Source: Thermodesulfobium sp. 4217-1 (GTDB taxonomy: Bacteria > Thermodesulfobiota > Thermodesulfobiia > Thermodesulfobiales > Thermodesulfobiaceae). Taken from it: a DNA stretch of 64,000 bases. Position 1 is the stretch's first letter; the number at the start of each line of letters is the position of its first letter. The notes under the pieces are model-generated. The model searched no databases, had not been told where the DNA came from, and worked only from the letters and a program-made list of their open reading frames with translations. This document shows positions 1 through 7,729 of this stretch, piece after piece. The DNA lies in assembly GCF_039822205.1 (NCBI RefSeq), contig NZ_JBAGBW010000003.1:47983-111982 (forward strand). Reading direction: 5' to 3'. The position numbers and the translations under genes are program-made.

Positions 1-810
1 AAAAAGTTCTTTATTGTTCTTACTATAGCTTTAGCTATAGGTTTGGTTTTTTATCTTGTTAAAGGTAGAGTTGGAAGCGTTGATAAAGTTCAAAACAGTA
101 GTAAAACTGTTGAAAAAAATATTTCTGATGTTCAAAACAATAGTACATCTTCGAATACAAGCAACACAAAGGACAAGACAGATAGGAAAATTGATGAAAC
201 ATCTAAAACTTATAGTTCAAGATATGAGATTGATAGGGCAAAAGGCAAAACTGTCGTTCTAACCTTTGATGCAGGTGCGGACGGAAGCAGATTGCCAGAT
301 ATTTTAGATATTCTATCTGAAAATCATGTCAAAGCAACCTTTTTCCTTACAGGTCCGTTTTGTGAAAAATATCCGAATCTTGTTAGTATGATTACTAAGC
401 ATGGTTTTGAAGTTGGAAACCATTCTTATGCGCATCACGATATGACAAAAATGTCCGATGAGGCGATCAAAGAAGATATTTTAAAGGCCCAAAATATTAT
501 TATTGAAACTACTGGTCAGGATCCAAGGCCTTGGTTTAGACCACCTTATGGAGCACGAAACGATAGGGTGAGAGGGGTATTGAAATCTTTGGGATATGAG
601 ACAGTGTATTGGACTATTGACTCTCTTGATTGGGAGGATAATATGACTGTTGATAGAGAGAAAAAGAGAATATATAATAATTTAAAAGATGGGAGCATAA
701 TATTGCTTCATATTGGTAGCAAAACTACTCCTGTGATTCTTTCTGAGATGATAAAGTATTTTAAGAGTCAAAATTATAGAGTTACTGATTTATCTGGAGC
801 TCTGCGATGA
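1..810 (+). CDS. Polysaccharide deacetylase (NodB domain), 5' end outside window
   Basis: Membrane-anchored or secreted carbohydrate esterase 4, expected to remove N-acetyl groups from peptidoglycan or another cell-surface glycan. The frame is open from base 1 and starts with a Lys-Lys plus hydrophobic stretch (signal anchor), so the true start lies just upstream of the window; the TTG at 43 is inside that segment. A Ser/Asn/Lys-rich linker follows, then the NodB domain: motif 1 TFDAGAD (the usual second Asp of TFDDG is Ala), motif 2 HSYAHHD (zinc histidines), motif 3 RPPYG, motif 4 TIDSLDW and motif 5 LLHIG. The DA variant of motif 1 occurs in sporulation-type deacetylases, so activity is likely but the substrate is unknown. 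The usp gene follows after 15 bases, probably co-transcribed. Confidence 0.88.
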   Translation, partial: KKFFIVLTIALAIGLVFYLVKGRVGSVDKVQNSSKTVEKNISDVQNNSTSSNTSNTKDKTDRKIDETSKTYSSRYEIDRAKGKTVVLTFDAGADGSRLPDILDILSENHVKATFFLTGPFCEKYPNLVSMITKHGFEVGNHSYAHHDMTKMSDEAIKEDILKAQNIIIETTGQDPRPWFRPPYGARNDRVRGVLKSLGYETVYWTIDSLDWEDNMTVDREKKRIYNNLKDGSIILLHIGSKTTPVILSEMIKYFKSQNYRVTDLSGALR

Positions 811-825
811 ATAAGGAGGATAAAT

Positions 826-1284
826 ATGAAAATTCTTGTTGCTGTCGATGGTTCTAAATATTCTAGAGAGGCAGCACTTTGGGCAGTAAAGATAGCTAGG
901 AAAGAAGTTGAATATAAGATTATTGCAGTTTATGTAGAAAAGATACTTTCGAGAAACGATTATTCTTTATCAGATGAGGATCTTGATCTTAGAATCGATA
1001 AAAATGCAAAAAATGTGTTTGAAAAGTCTTTTGAAAACATAGAGCTTGATGGTATAAAAATTGAAACAAGAGTTGAAAAAGGCAGTCCCGCTTCGAAAAT
1101 TTTGGATATTTCTGATAAAGAAGATGTCGATTTAATAATTGTCGGCAGTAGGGGGAGATCTGGTGTAAGCCATTTCTTTCTGGGCTCTGTGTCTGACAAG
1201 GTTTTTACTTATTCTGTAAGGCCGGTGCTTGTCGCTAAGGTTAGAGAGATAGAGCCAATAATAGAAACGGTGGCTATAACTTAG
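826..1284 (+). CDS. Universal stress protein, UspA family
   Basis: Single 152-residue Usp domain, the normal size for a stand-alone UspA protein, probably a cytoplasmic dimer. The N-terminus KILVAVDGSKYSREA is the family beta1-alpha1 signature. The C-terminal ATP-binding pattern GxxGxxxxxxxxxGS is present as GSRGRSG followed by LGSVSD, so this is an ATP-binding type. An SD AAGGAGG lies 8 bases before the ATG. Its 3' end overlaps the opposite-strand glycosyltransferase by 11 bases, so the two transcripts converge. The target process is not evident from context. Confidence 0.88.
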   Translation: MKILVAVDGSKYSREAALWAVKIARKEVEYKIIAVYVEKILSRNDYSLSDEDLDLRIDKNAKNVFEKSFENIELDGIKIETRVEKGSPASKILDISDKEDVDLIIVGSRGRSGVSHFFLGSVSDKVFTYSVRPVLVAKVREIEPIIETVAIT

Positions 1285-2374
1285 ATTTAAAGATACTTTC
1301 TGACTCTTTATAAAGTTCAATTAGCGATGATGTAATTTTTTCCCATGAAAAATTTATTGCATAAGGTCTTGCCTTTTTTTCTAAATCTACTCTTACGTCT
1401 TTATTTTTGATTAAATAGCATATCTTATTCGAAAGATCGATGTGGTCGTTTGGCTCTACTAATAATCCATATTGACCGTTTTTTAACAGGGTTCTGTAAC
1501 CAGTAATGTTCGATGCAATTACCGCAGTGCCACAAGAGAGCGCCTCTAAAATAGTCATACCAAAGCTTTCTCCTCCCAATGCTGGCGAACAAAATATCCA
1601 AGCTTTGGAATATTCTTTTGCAAGGTCTTCTTCGCTTAATTCTCCCAGAAATTTTATGCTTTCTAATTCTTGAAATTTACTAATTTTCTTTTCGGTAGAA
1701 TATCCTGCAATTCTGAGCTGGGCATCGGGAAAGTTTTTAGAAATTTTGTTCCATGATTTTAATATTACGTCAAGGCCTTTTCTTTTTTCAAGCCTACCTA
1801 CAAAAAGGACTGTAGGGTTCTGATATTTTTCACAGGGTGCAAATATATCAATATTGACTCCGTTTGGTACAATTTTGAAATCACCAGATATATATTGTTC
1901 GGCAAAATGCATTGACGCTTCGGATACAGCAATTTTGACAGCTACCTTGCTTGAAAATCTTTTTGATATTGGTTTAAACCATTCGAAAGGAAATGGGATA
2001 TCTGAGTAGGCATGAAACGTTCCCACTATAGGTTTGTTAAGTGCGAATACTGAAAAAAGAGATGGACCTGGTGCGAATGGTTCATGTATATGCCAAATAT
2101 CAAAACTTTCTTTAAGCAAGAGTATTTTTCCTAATGCGCCTGGAGTTGGGGCGAGCCTTGCTATTGAGCCATTTGTCATAAATGGAAGTGAACGCCCCAC
2201 TGTGTGAAATCTCGCGTGATCTATATTATATGCGAGTATTTTTCCTGGTTCAGCAGGCGCAATTATATGAGTTTCGATATTCTGCTTGTCGAAAAATTTT
2301 TGTAGAAAAAAGAGATGGGTGTTAACTCCACCTTTAAAGGAAAAAGAGTATGGACTAACAAGCGCTATTCTCAA
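1274..2374 (-). CDS. GT4 glycosyltransferase, PimA-like (phosphatidylinositol mannosyltransferase candidate)
   Basis: GT-B fold retaining glycosyltransferase of family 4, 366 residues. The N-terminal domain opens RIALVSPYSF and carries the glycine-rich acceptor loop GGVNTHL, much like PimA. The C-terminal domain carries the EX7E nucleotide-sugar motif (ESFGMTILE) and LFVGRLEKRKG. In mycobacteria PimA transfers mannose from GDP-mannose to phosphatidyl-inositol at the inner membrane face. Here it follows an LpxL/PatA-like acyltransferase (TTGA overlap) and a CDP-alcohol phosphotransferase, the same order as pgsA-patA-pimA. Start TTG at 2374 with SD GGAGATGAT. The lipid-sugar role comes from context; donor and acceptor are inferred. 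Confidence 0.75.
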   Translation of the reverse strand: MRIALVSPYSFSFKGGVNTHLFFLQKFFDKQNIETHIIAPAEPGKILAYNIDHARFHTVGRSLPFMTNGSIARLAPTPGALGKILLLKESFDIWHIHEPFAPGPSLFSVFALNKPIVGTFHAYSDIPFPFEWFKPISKRFSSKVAVKIAVSEASMHFAEQYISGDFKIVPNGVNIDIFAPCEKYQNPTVLFVGRLEKRKGLDVILKSWNKISKNFPDAQLRIAGYSTEKKISKFQELESIKFLGELSEEDLAKEYSKAWIFCSPALGGESFGMTILEALSCGTAVIASNITGYRTLLKNGQYGLLVEPNDHIDLSNKICYLIKNKDVRVDLEKKARPYAINFSWEKITSSLIELYKESESIFKSKL

Positions 2375-3237
2375 CTATAATCATCTCCAATCCAATTCGG
2401 TTGAAAGATAAACCATTGAGTTGGGCTAATTGTTACCAAGTTTTCTATATGTTTTATTATCAAATTTGTGATTTCTTCTTTTGAGCATTCAACATTGTAC
2501 TCTATTTCTTTAAAATATACTTGATATTTATTATTAGATTTATATAAAGCAGCTACAAAAAATTTTGGATTTGTTTTTTTAATCAAAATTGATGGGCCAT
2601 CATTGAATATGCACTCTCTGCCAAAGAAAGTGGTCTTAATTCCGTGGCTGGTTAGATTCCTATCGACCACAAGAGCTATTACATTGCCATTTCTTAACTC
2701 CTTTAATGACTTTATAGCAGTAGCTTTGTTAAGAGGTATTATTTCTAGTCCAACTTTCTTCCTAATTCTCTTGAAGAAGTTAAATAGCCAATTTGGTTTT
2801 ATGGATTCTACCACTGCAAATGCTTCTTTATTACATTCTCTTGCTGCAGAAGCTATCAAAAAGGACCCGAGATCCCAATTTCCAAAGTGTGCTGTAGTAA
2901 CTATTATCCCTTTGTCATTCGCTCTCTTAAAACACTCTTTGATGTTTGAATATGAAGCATCAAAATCATTTATAAAATATCTAATAAATTTAACCATAAA
3001 CGGTAAAAAAATTACTTCAAGATAATAAATTGAATAGTTATAAAAATTTTGGGCTACCATAGAATCTAGCTCTTTTTCGCTTAAGGATGGAAATTGTGAC
3101 TTAAACCTAAGCCTGGACATTTGGCACCCTTTTTTGTGAAGAGACATCATAATATGTGAAATTGGATGCGCTAAAAGATTTATAGTTTTAAGGATAAGAC
3201 TGCATAGAAAAATTTGAGCCCTTTCTTTATAGAGCAC
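2371..3237 (-). CDS. LpxL/PatA-family acyltransferase
   Basis: Membrane-associated acyltransferase, 288 residues. The catalytic HxxxxD motif is HFGNWD at about residue 118 (TAHFGNWDLGS), and a hydrophobic N-terminal segment suits membrane association. The family includes lipid A late acyltransferases and mycobacterial PatA, which acylates a mannose of PIM. No lipid A gene is in the window, and the neighbours are a CDP-alcohol phosphotransferase upstream and a PimA-like enzyme downstream (4-base overlap), so a PatA-like role is favoured. The start is uncertain: GTG at 3237 is the first candidate but its SD (AAGG) is 13 bases away; an ATT a few codons downstream behind AAAGGG is an alternative. 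Confidence 0.75.
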   Translation of the reverse strand: MLYKERAQIFLCSLILKTINLLAHPISHIMMSLHKKGCQMSRLRFKSQFPSLSEKELDSMVAQNFYNYSIYYLEVIFLPFMVKFIRYFINDFDASYSNIKECFKRANDKGIIVTTAHFGNWDLGSFLIASAARECNKEAFAVVESIKPNWLFNFFKRIRKKVGLEIIPLNKATAIKSLKELRNGNVIALVVDRNLTSHGIKTTFFGRECIFNDGPSILIKKTNPKFFVAALYKSNNKYQVYFKEIEYNVECSKEEITNLIIKHIENLVTISPTQWFIFQPNWIGDDYS

Positions 3238-3292
3238 TATCTTACATTAACCTTAAATTAATTTGAAATTAAAAATTTTATAACTTTTCAAA

Positions 3293-3865
3293 CTATCTGT
3301 ATCCTTTAAATGCAATAAAAATCCTTTGAAAAGTTGTAAAAATTGATAGAGCTGTAAGTATTATAAGGCCCAGCAACAAATATCCTGATGCTAAAGATAC
3401 GATTAACAATATTAACCTCTCTGGTCTTTGCATAAGCCCACCTTTTATTGGGACGTTATCGCACTCAGATCTTGCTTTCGCATAAGAAATCATATATGAA
3501 AAGATCATTGCTAAAAAAGAAAAAATTATAATCAGGTTATTGTTATTTAGTATTCCATATATCGCTATAAAGGAGAAAATAAAGCCTTCTGAAAGCCTAT
3601 CGAGTGTAGAATCTAAAAACCCGCCAAATTTGGTTATTTTACCAGAGATTCTTGCTACTGCGCCGTCTAATGAATCAAAAGAAACAGCAATTAGTAAAAA
3701 TATTGCGCTAAATAGTCCTGGTAGAAAGATGATTGAGAGAGATGCTGCAAAAGTTAACAGAGTACAAAAAATAGTTAATGAATTTGGAGAAATATTCATT
3801 TTTGAAAGGAAGCTCGCTATGGGATAAATAATAGGTTTTACTAATTTTCTCTTATCTATTTCCAT
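3293..3865 (-). CDS. CDP-alcohol phosphatidyltransferase, phosphatidylinositol(-phosphate) synthase candidate
   Basis: Integral membrane enzyme of 190 residues with several hydrophobic helices. The full family signature D-x2-DG-x2-AR-x(8-9)-G-x3-D-x3-D is present: DSLDGAVARISG then GGFLDSTLDR. Family members condense CDP-diacylglycerol with an alcohol. Length and neighbourhood (inositol-phosphate synthase, acyltransferases, PimA-like GT4) point to inositol phosphate as acceptor, as in mycobacterial PgsA1/PIP synthase. A PgsA or CdsA-like role with glycerol phosphate cannot be excluded from motif alone. Its start overlaps the 3' end of the PHP gene by 14 bases, so the two are translationally coupled. 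Confidence 0.78.
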   Translation of the reverse strand: MEIDKRKLVKPIIYPIASFLSKMNISPNSLTIFCTLLTFAASLSIIFLPGLFSAIFLLIAVSFDSLDGAVARISGKITKFGGFLDSTLDRLSEGFIFSFIAIYGILNNNNLIIIFSFLAMIFSYMISYAKARSECDNVPIKGGLMQRPERLILLIVSLASGYLLLGLIILTALSIFTTFQRIFIAFKGYR

Positions 3866-4586
3866 TTATTAACCTGCCACCTATTTTTTGTGCAATATTT
3901 TTAATGTCTGAGTTTAGCCTTGTTCTTGCAATTCTCAAATGTTCTTTTATGCTCCAAAATTCTCCACATGCTATAGTTTGTCTATTTATTATAGCTCTTT
4001 TTACGTCTTCAAGCGTTTTTACGTTGTCTGGAAACAGCGTATACGCACTTCCTATTGTGTCTAGTGTATGAGAATCGGTTCCTGCGAGTTCTGCTAAATT
4101 TAATGTCTTATTTAAATCTATCACCTTTTGTCTAATCACTCTGCCAGCAAGTGTAGGATTTATTATTTCTATTGCGTCTGGTTTCGGAAAGTTTTCTTTT
4201 TTAAATATATTTTTTATACAACGAAGTGGGATGCTGTATGTTAGGGGGCTCATTGGGTGGGGGAGAACTATTATTCCTCCTGATTCATAGGTTATTTCTA
4301 TAGTTTTGTAAAGGCTAGTGAATTTTCTAATATGCCTGTCTATAAAAAGGCATATTATATGGCCCTGGAGCGTAGTTACTTCGACTCCTGGAACGACAAT
4401 TATGCCATATTTTTCGCCTAATTCGGCTGCTTTTAGAGAGCCCTTTATGTTGTCGTGATCGGTTATGGCTATTATTTTAAGATCAGTATTTCTTGCTGCA
4501 TATTTTACAATCTCTTCTGGCGAAGCTATTCCATCACTAAAGCTGCTGTGTATGTGAAGGTCGCCTTTAATAAATTTTTTATCCAT
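3852..4586 (-). CDS. PHP-domain phosphoesterase (first copy)
   Basis: Stand-alone PHP hydrolase, 244 residues. Metal-ligand motifs: DLHIHSSFSDG near the N-terminus, ITDHDNIKG near residue 45, HPMSPL in the middle and AGTDSHT near residue 170. PHP proteins are trinuclear-metal phosphatases or phosphodiesterases such as histidinol phosphatase, RNase AM and nucleotide phosphatases. The gene sits between two lipid genes and overlaps both (8 and 14 bases), so its substrate is probably in the same pathway: inositol phosphate or phosphatidylinositol phosphate is my inference. ATG start with SD GGAGAT. A general RNase AM-type role remains possible. Confidence 0.75.
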   Translation of the reverse strand: MDKKFIKGDLHIHSSFSDGIASPEEIVKYAARNTDLKIIAITDHDNIKGSLKAAELGEKYGIIVVPGVEVTTLQGHIICLFIDRHIRKFTSLYKTIEITYESGGIIVLPHPMSPLTYSIPLRCIKNIFKKENFPKPDAIEIINPTLAGRVIRQKVIDLNKTLNLAELAGTDSHTLDTIGSAYTLFPDNVKTLEDVKRAIINRQTIACGEFWSIKEHLRIARTRLNSDIKNIAQKIGGRLINGNR

Positions 4587-5355
4587 TTTTTATCTCCATA
4601 GGCAGAAAGATGTACCACTGATTTGGGTACTTGATTACATATTTTTCGAAAGAGTTTGCCCATTCTTGCATAGCTATCCTGTAATCTTTCTTGGGTTCAA
4701 TATAATTTTCTATATAACAGTCAAAGTCAAATGGTTTTTTTCTGATTATAAAAACTGGTAAAATTGGGCAGTTTCTTGATGACGCTATTTGAAACGCTGC
4801 CTTTGGAAAAGAAACTTTGTGATTTAAAAAATCTACATATTCTGAAGGAAAATTTGATGATATATCGCTTAGCATACAAAGAGGACGATTTTGTTTAAGA
4901 GATGTTATTATTTCTCTTAAGCCATTTTTTGCAGGGATTACATCAAAGCCTATTCTTGAACGAATTAGCTTTATGATATAGCCGGCAAGTGGAAAGTCTA
5001 GATTGGCCACAACTTTGAGCTTTAAGTCTTTATGGTCAAGTAGACTTCCAATATCCCAATTGCCAATATGTGCCGTACTTACAATTGCCCCTCTTTGAAG
5101 TGAAAGCGCCTCATCAAGATATTCTAAATTTAAAAACCTCACGTTAAATTTTTTCTTGTTAAAAATTAACGTGATAACTTCGTATATATAGTCGCTAAAT
5201 GAAACAAGGGCTTCTTTGGCAAGTTGTTCTGGGTTTTGCTGACCTGATGCGCTGCTTATTAACTTATAATTGTCGAGTACGACTTCTCTTTTTTTCTTAT
5301 TGTCCCAGTAGATGCCAAAGATTACCCTTTTTATTAACTTTTTCAGTAAAGACAG
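4579..5355 (-). CDS. LpxL-family acyltransferase (second copy), probable CTG start
   Basis: Second acyltransferase with catalytic HIGNWD (TAHIGNWDIGS), about 258 residues when read from 5355. The first ATG/GTG/TTG is a GTG at 5142, which would leave only about 23 residues before the HxxxxD motif; the neighbouring paralogue has about 117. The frame is open upstream to 5367 and encodes a family-like N-terminus with a SFSDYIYEV segment that parallels NYSIYYLEV in the paralogue. SD AAGGGAG (5362-5368) lies 6 bases before a CTG at 5353-5355, directly after the ino1 stop. I therefore call CTG as start. Probable role: acylation of an inositol-lipid precursor. Confidence 0.72.
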   Translation of the reverse strand: MSLLKKLIKRVIFGIYWDNKKKREVVLDNYKLISSASGQQNPEQLAKEALVSFSDYIYEVITLIFNKKKFNVRFLNLEYLDEALSLQRGAIVSTAHIGNWDIGSLLDHKDLKLKVVANLDFPLAGYIIKLIRSRIGFDVIPAKNGLREIITSLKQNRPLCMLSDISSNFPSEYVDFLNHKVSFPKAAFQIASSRNCPILPVFIIRKKPFDFDCYIENYIEPKKDYRIAMQEWANSFEKYVIKYPNQWYIFLPMEIKNG

Positions 5356-5356
5356 A

Positions 5357-6421
5357 TTATTCTCCCTTTATAAAATCTTCAAGCATTGCTCTTGCTTGGG
5401 TGTCTGGATATTGTACAGGTGGACTTTTCATCAAGTACGCACACGCGCTGACTATCGGGCCTCCCAATTTTCTATCTTTTGCCAATTTTACTAACCTTAC
5501 TGCATCGACTATTATTCCGGCAGAATTCGGAGAATCCCAAACTTCTAGCTTGCACTCAATATTTAATGGAACTTCACCAAAGGCTTTGCACTCTATTCTT
5601 ACGTATGCCCATTTTCTATCGTGTAGCCACGGAATATAATCTGATGGCCCTATATGTATATTTTCTTCTGACATTGGCTCTGGCATTAGAGAATTTACCG
5701 CATTGGTTTTGCTAATTTTTTTTGATTCCAATCTCTCTCTTTCGAGCATGTTCAAGAAGTCTAAATTGCCGCCAACATTAAGTTGGAATGTCCTCTCTAT
5801 CTCAAGTCCTCTATCAAGGCAAATTTGTGTAAGTGCTCTGTGCAGTATTGTGGCTCCCAATTGAGATTTTATGTCGTCGCCTATTATGGGCAAGTTTTTA
5901 TCCTTGAATTTTTTTGCCCATTCTTCTTTGCTTGCTATAAAAACTGGTATTGCGTTTATTACACCAAGATTTGCTTCTAACGCACAGTTCATATAGAATT
6001 CGGCGGCTTTTTGGCTGCCCACTGGTAAGTAATTTATCAACACATCTGCTTTTGCTTCTTTTAGAACTTTTACAACGTCGACAGGTTCTGCTTTTGATTC
6101 TATTATTGCTCTAGCTGCGTATTTTCCTATACCATCGTTGGTATGCCCTCGCATAACTGTTACGCCGAGATTTGGAACGTCATGGATTTTTATTGTGTTG
6201 TTTGGCTCTGCAAATATGGCCTCTGAGAGATCTTTGCCAACTTTTCTCTCATCAATATCAAAAGCAGCAACAAAACGAATGTTTTCTAATTTATATGGCC
6301 CTATCTCATCATGGATTAATCCTATAGGGTTTTTTTCTGAATTTCTATAAAATTCAACGCCCTGTACCAGAGATGAGGCGCAATTTCCAACCCCTACTAT
6401 TGCAACTCTTATTTCTTGCAT
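5357..6421 (-). CDS. ino1: myo-Inositol-1-phosphate synthase
   Basis: NAD-dependent isomerase converting glucose-6-phosphate to L-myo-inositol-1-phosphate. It is 354 residues, the short archaeal/actinobacterial form rather than the ~530-residue eukaryotic form. The N-terminal Rossmann motif is [13 protein letters not shown]. Conserved blocks [39 protein letters not shown] and ESKKISKT carry the catalytic lysines and substrate-binding residues. ATG with SD AAAGGAG. The gene overlaps the upstream PHP gene by 13 bases, and the acyltransferase starts right after its stop. In hyperthermophiles this enzyme feeds di-inositol phosphate; here the phosphotransferase and GT4 next door indicate a lipid end product. 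Confidence 0.92.
   Translation of the reverse strand: MQEIRVAIVGVGNCASSLVQGVEFYRNSEKNPIGLIHDEIGPYKLENIRFVAAFDIDERKVGKDLSEAIFAEPNNTIKIHDVPNLGVTVMRGHTNDGIGKYAARAIIESKAEPVDVVKVLKEAKADVLINYLPVGSQKAAEFYMNCALEANLGVINAIPVFIASKEEWAKKFKDKNLPIIGDDIKSQLGATILHRALTQICLDRGLEIERTFQLNVGGNLDFLNMLERERLESKKISKTNAVNSLMPEPMSEENIHIGPSDYIPWLHDRKWAYVRIECKAFGEVPLNIECKLEVWDSPNSAGIIVDAVRLVKLAKDRKLGGPIVSACAYLMKSPPVQYPDTQARAMLEDFIKGE
5362..5368 (-). promoter_or_regulatory. Shine-Dalgarno site that decides the CTG start of the second acyltransferase
   Basis: AAGGGAG on the minus strand overlaps the last codons of ino1 and is followed by the 6-base spacer AATAAT and then CTG. No ATG, GTG or TTG exists in frame between the upstream stop (5368-5370) and 5142. 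Confidence 0.6.
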
Positions 6422-7080
6422 TTTAAAACTCCTTTCTTTTTTTGAAAACTTGCTGATATTTTATAAAAAATATTTTCCACAAAAAAATATCTTCCAAAAA
6501 TTGTAGATTGGCTTAAGATTTTGACTAAATTGTCCCTACAAAAGTTTAAATCTGTTTCAACATAAGAATAAGTTCTACCAAATCCCTCTATCGAATGTGC
6601 ATCACTTCCTGCTGCGTCCACCTTTCTGTATTGACTCGCAAATCTCTTTGCAACAAAATTTTCATATGGTAATGATTTTGCATTAAACGATTCAATTATA
6701 TCAAATTGATCTATTAGTAGTTTCTTGGCATTACTTTTTAGGGCACTTCTAAAGACAGAAAATGGATGGGGTATATATACAAGCCCTCCCTGTTCCCTGA
6801 TTTGGTTGATGGTATCTTTTGCGCTTAAAAAAGGTTTAATTTCACTATGCAAAAAAAGCCCAATTATTTCTCCTTCTGAAGTAAGGATTTCTTCACCTAC
6901 TATGACTTCAATCTCTTTTATTTTCTTCTTTGCAAGTAGTGCTCCTTTTATTGTATTGTGGTCTGTGACAGCAATTACGTTTATGCCATTTAACAGCGCT
7001 TTTTTACGTAAATCTTCAATTGATATATTTGAATCCTTTGAAAAGTTAGTGTGAATATGCAAGTCAATTTTATATTTCAT
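6409..7080 (-). CDS. PHP-domain phosphoesterase (second copy)
   Basis: PHP protein of 223 residues with [29 protein letters not shown] and AGSDAHS metal-ligand motifs. It is distinct from, but related to, the copy at 3852-4586. It overlaps nth upstream by 4 bases (ATGA) and ino1 downstream by 13 bases, so it is translated as part of the same unit. Being adjacent to the inositol-phosphate synthase makes it a second candidate for inositol-monophosphatase or lipid-phosphatase activity. No classic SuhB/IMPase gene is seen in this window. The substrate is inferred from position only. Confidence 0.72.
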   Translation of the reverse strand: MKYKIDLHIHTNFSKDSNISIEDLRKKALLNGINVIAVTDHNTIKGALLAKKKIKEIEVIVGEEILTSEGEIIGLFLHSEIKPFLSAKDTINQIREQGGLVYIPHPFSVFRSALKSNAKKLLIDQFDIIESFNAKSLPYENFVAKRFASQYRKVDAAGSDAHSIEGFGRTYSYVETDLNFCRDNLVKILSQSTIFGRYFFVENIFYKISASFQKKKGVLKCKK

Positions 7081-7724
7081 TTATTTATTGATATGCCTAC
7101 CTTTGGGCAAATGTCATATAAAACGCATTCTGGACATTTGGGTTTTTTTGCGGTACATATCGTTCTTCCGTGTTGGTTTAGAAAATAAGAAAACTTAAAC
7201 CAATCTTTTTCTTCAACATTAGAGGCTATTTCTTTTTCAACAATTAATGGGTCATCCTTTTTGGAAAGGGACAATCTTACTGCCAGCCTTTTCACGTGTG
7301 TGTCAACAATTATAGCGCTTTTATTAAATACATAGCCTAAAATGGCATAGGCAGATTTCCTGCCTATGCCTGGAACTTTAATTAGATTGTCAAAGTCATT
7401 GGGCAAATTCCCCCCGAAATTTTCAAGTATAAATTTTGCTCCCTCTTTTAGAGACCTTGCTTTGTTGTGATAAAATCCAGTTGAATGGATTGCCTTTTCT
7501 AAACTATCTAACGAAATACTGTTTAAATCATCAAAATTTTTCAGGTATTGAAATAAGTCTTTTGTAACAAAATTTACCTTTTCATCGGTACATTGTGCAG
7601 ATAGAATTACAGATACATAGAACTCAAAAGGGCTATTAAAAATCAATTTACTTTTTATTTCTGGATAAAGCTTTTGAAGCCTGATTAATATTTCAGAATA
7701 AGTATTGCTATTATTTGAGATCAT
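7077..7724 (-). CDS. nth: Endonuclease III (DNA glycosylase/AP lyase)
   Basis: Base-excision repair enzyme removing oxidised pyrimidines, 215 residues as usual. The helix-hairpin-helix is KVPGIGRKSA (catalytic Lys), the catalytic Asp is in VDTHVKRL, and the C-terminal [4Fe-4S] loop fits C-x6-C-x2-C-x5-C (CTAKKPKC, PEC, VLYDIC). It lies 5 bases after pnp with AAGGG as SD, so it belongs to the rpsO-pnp transcript, and overlaps the following PHP gene by 4 bases. Confidence 0.95.
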   Translation of the reverse strand: MISNNSNTYSEILIRLQKLYPEIKSKLIFNSPFEFYVSVILSAQCTDEKVNFVTKDLFQYLKNFDDLNSISLDSLEKAIHSTGFYHNKARSLKEGAKFILENFGGNLPNDFDNLIKVPGIGRKSAYAILGYVFNKSAIIVDTHVKRLAVRLSLSKKDDPLIVEKEIASNVEEKDWFKFSYFLNQHGRTICTAKKPKCPECVLYDICPKVGISINK

Positions 7725-7729
7725 TTTAG

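Noticed and set aside
2371-5355. Lipid A late acyltransferases (LpxL/LpxM)
   Set aside because: The fold fits, but no lpx or kdo gene is nearby and the neighbours are inositol-lipid genes; a PatA-like role is favoured.
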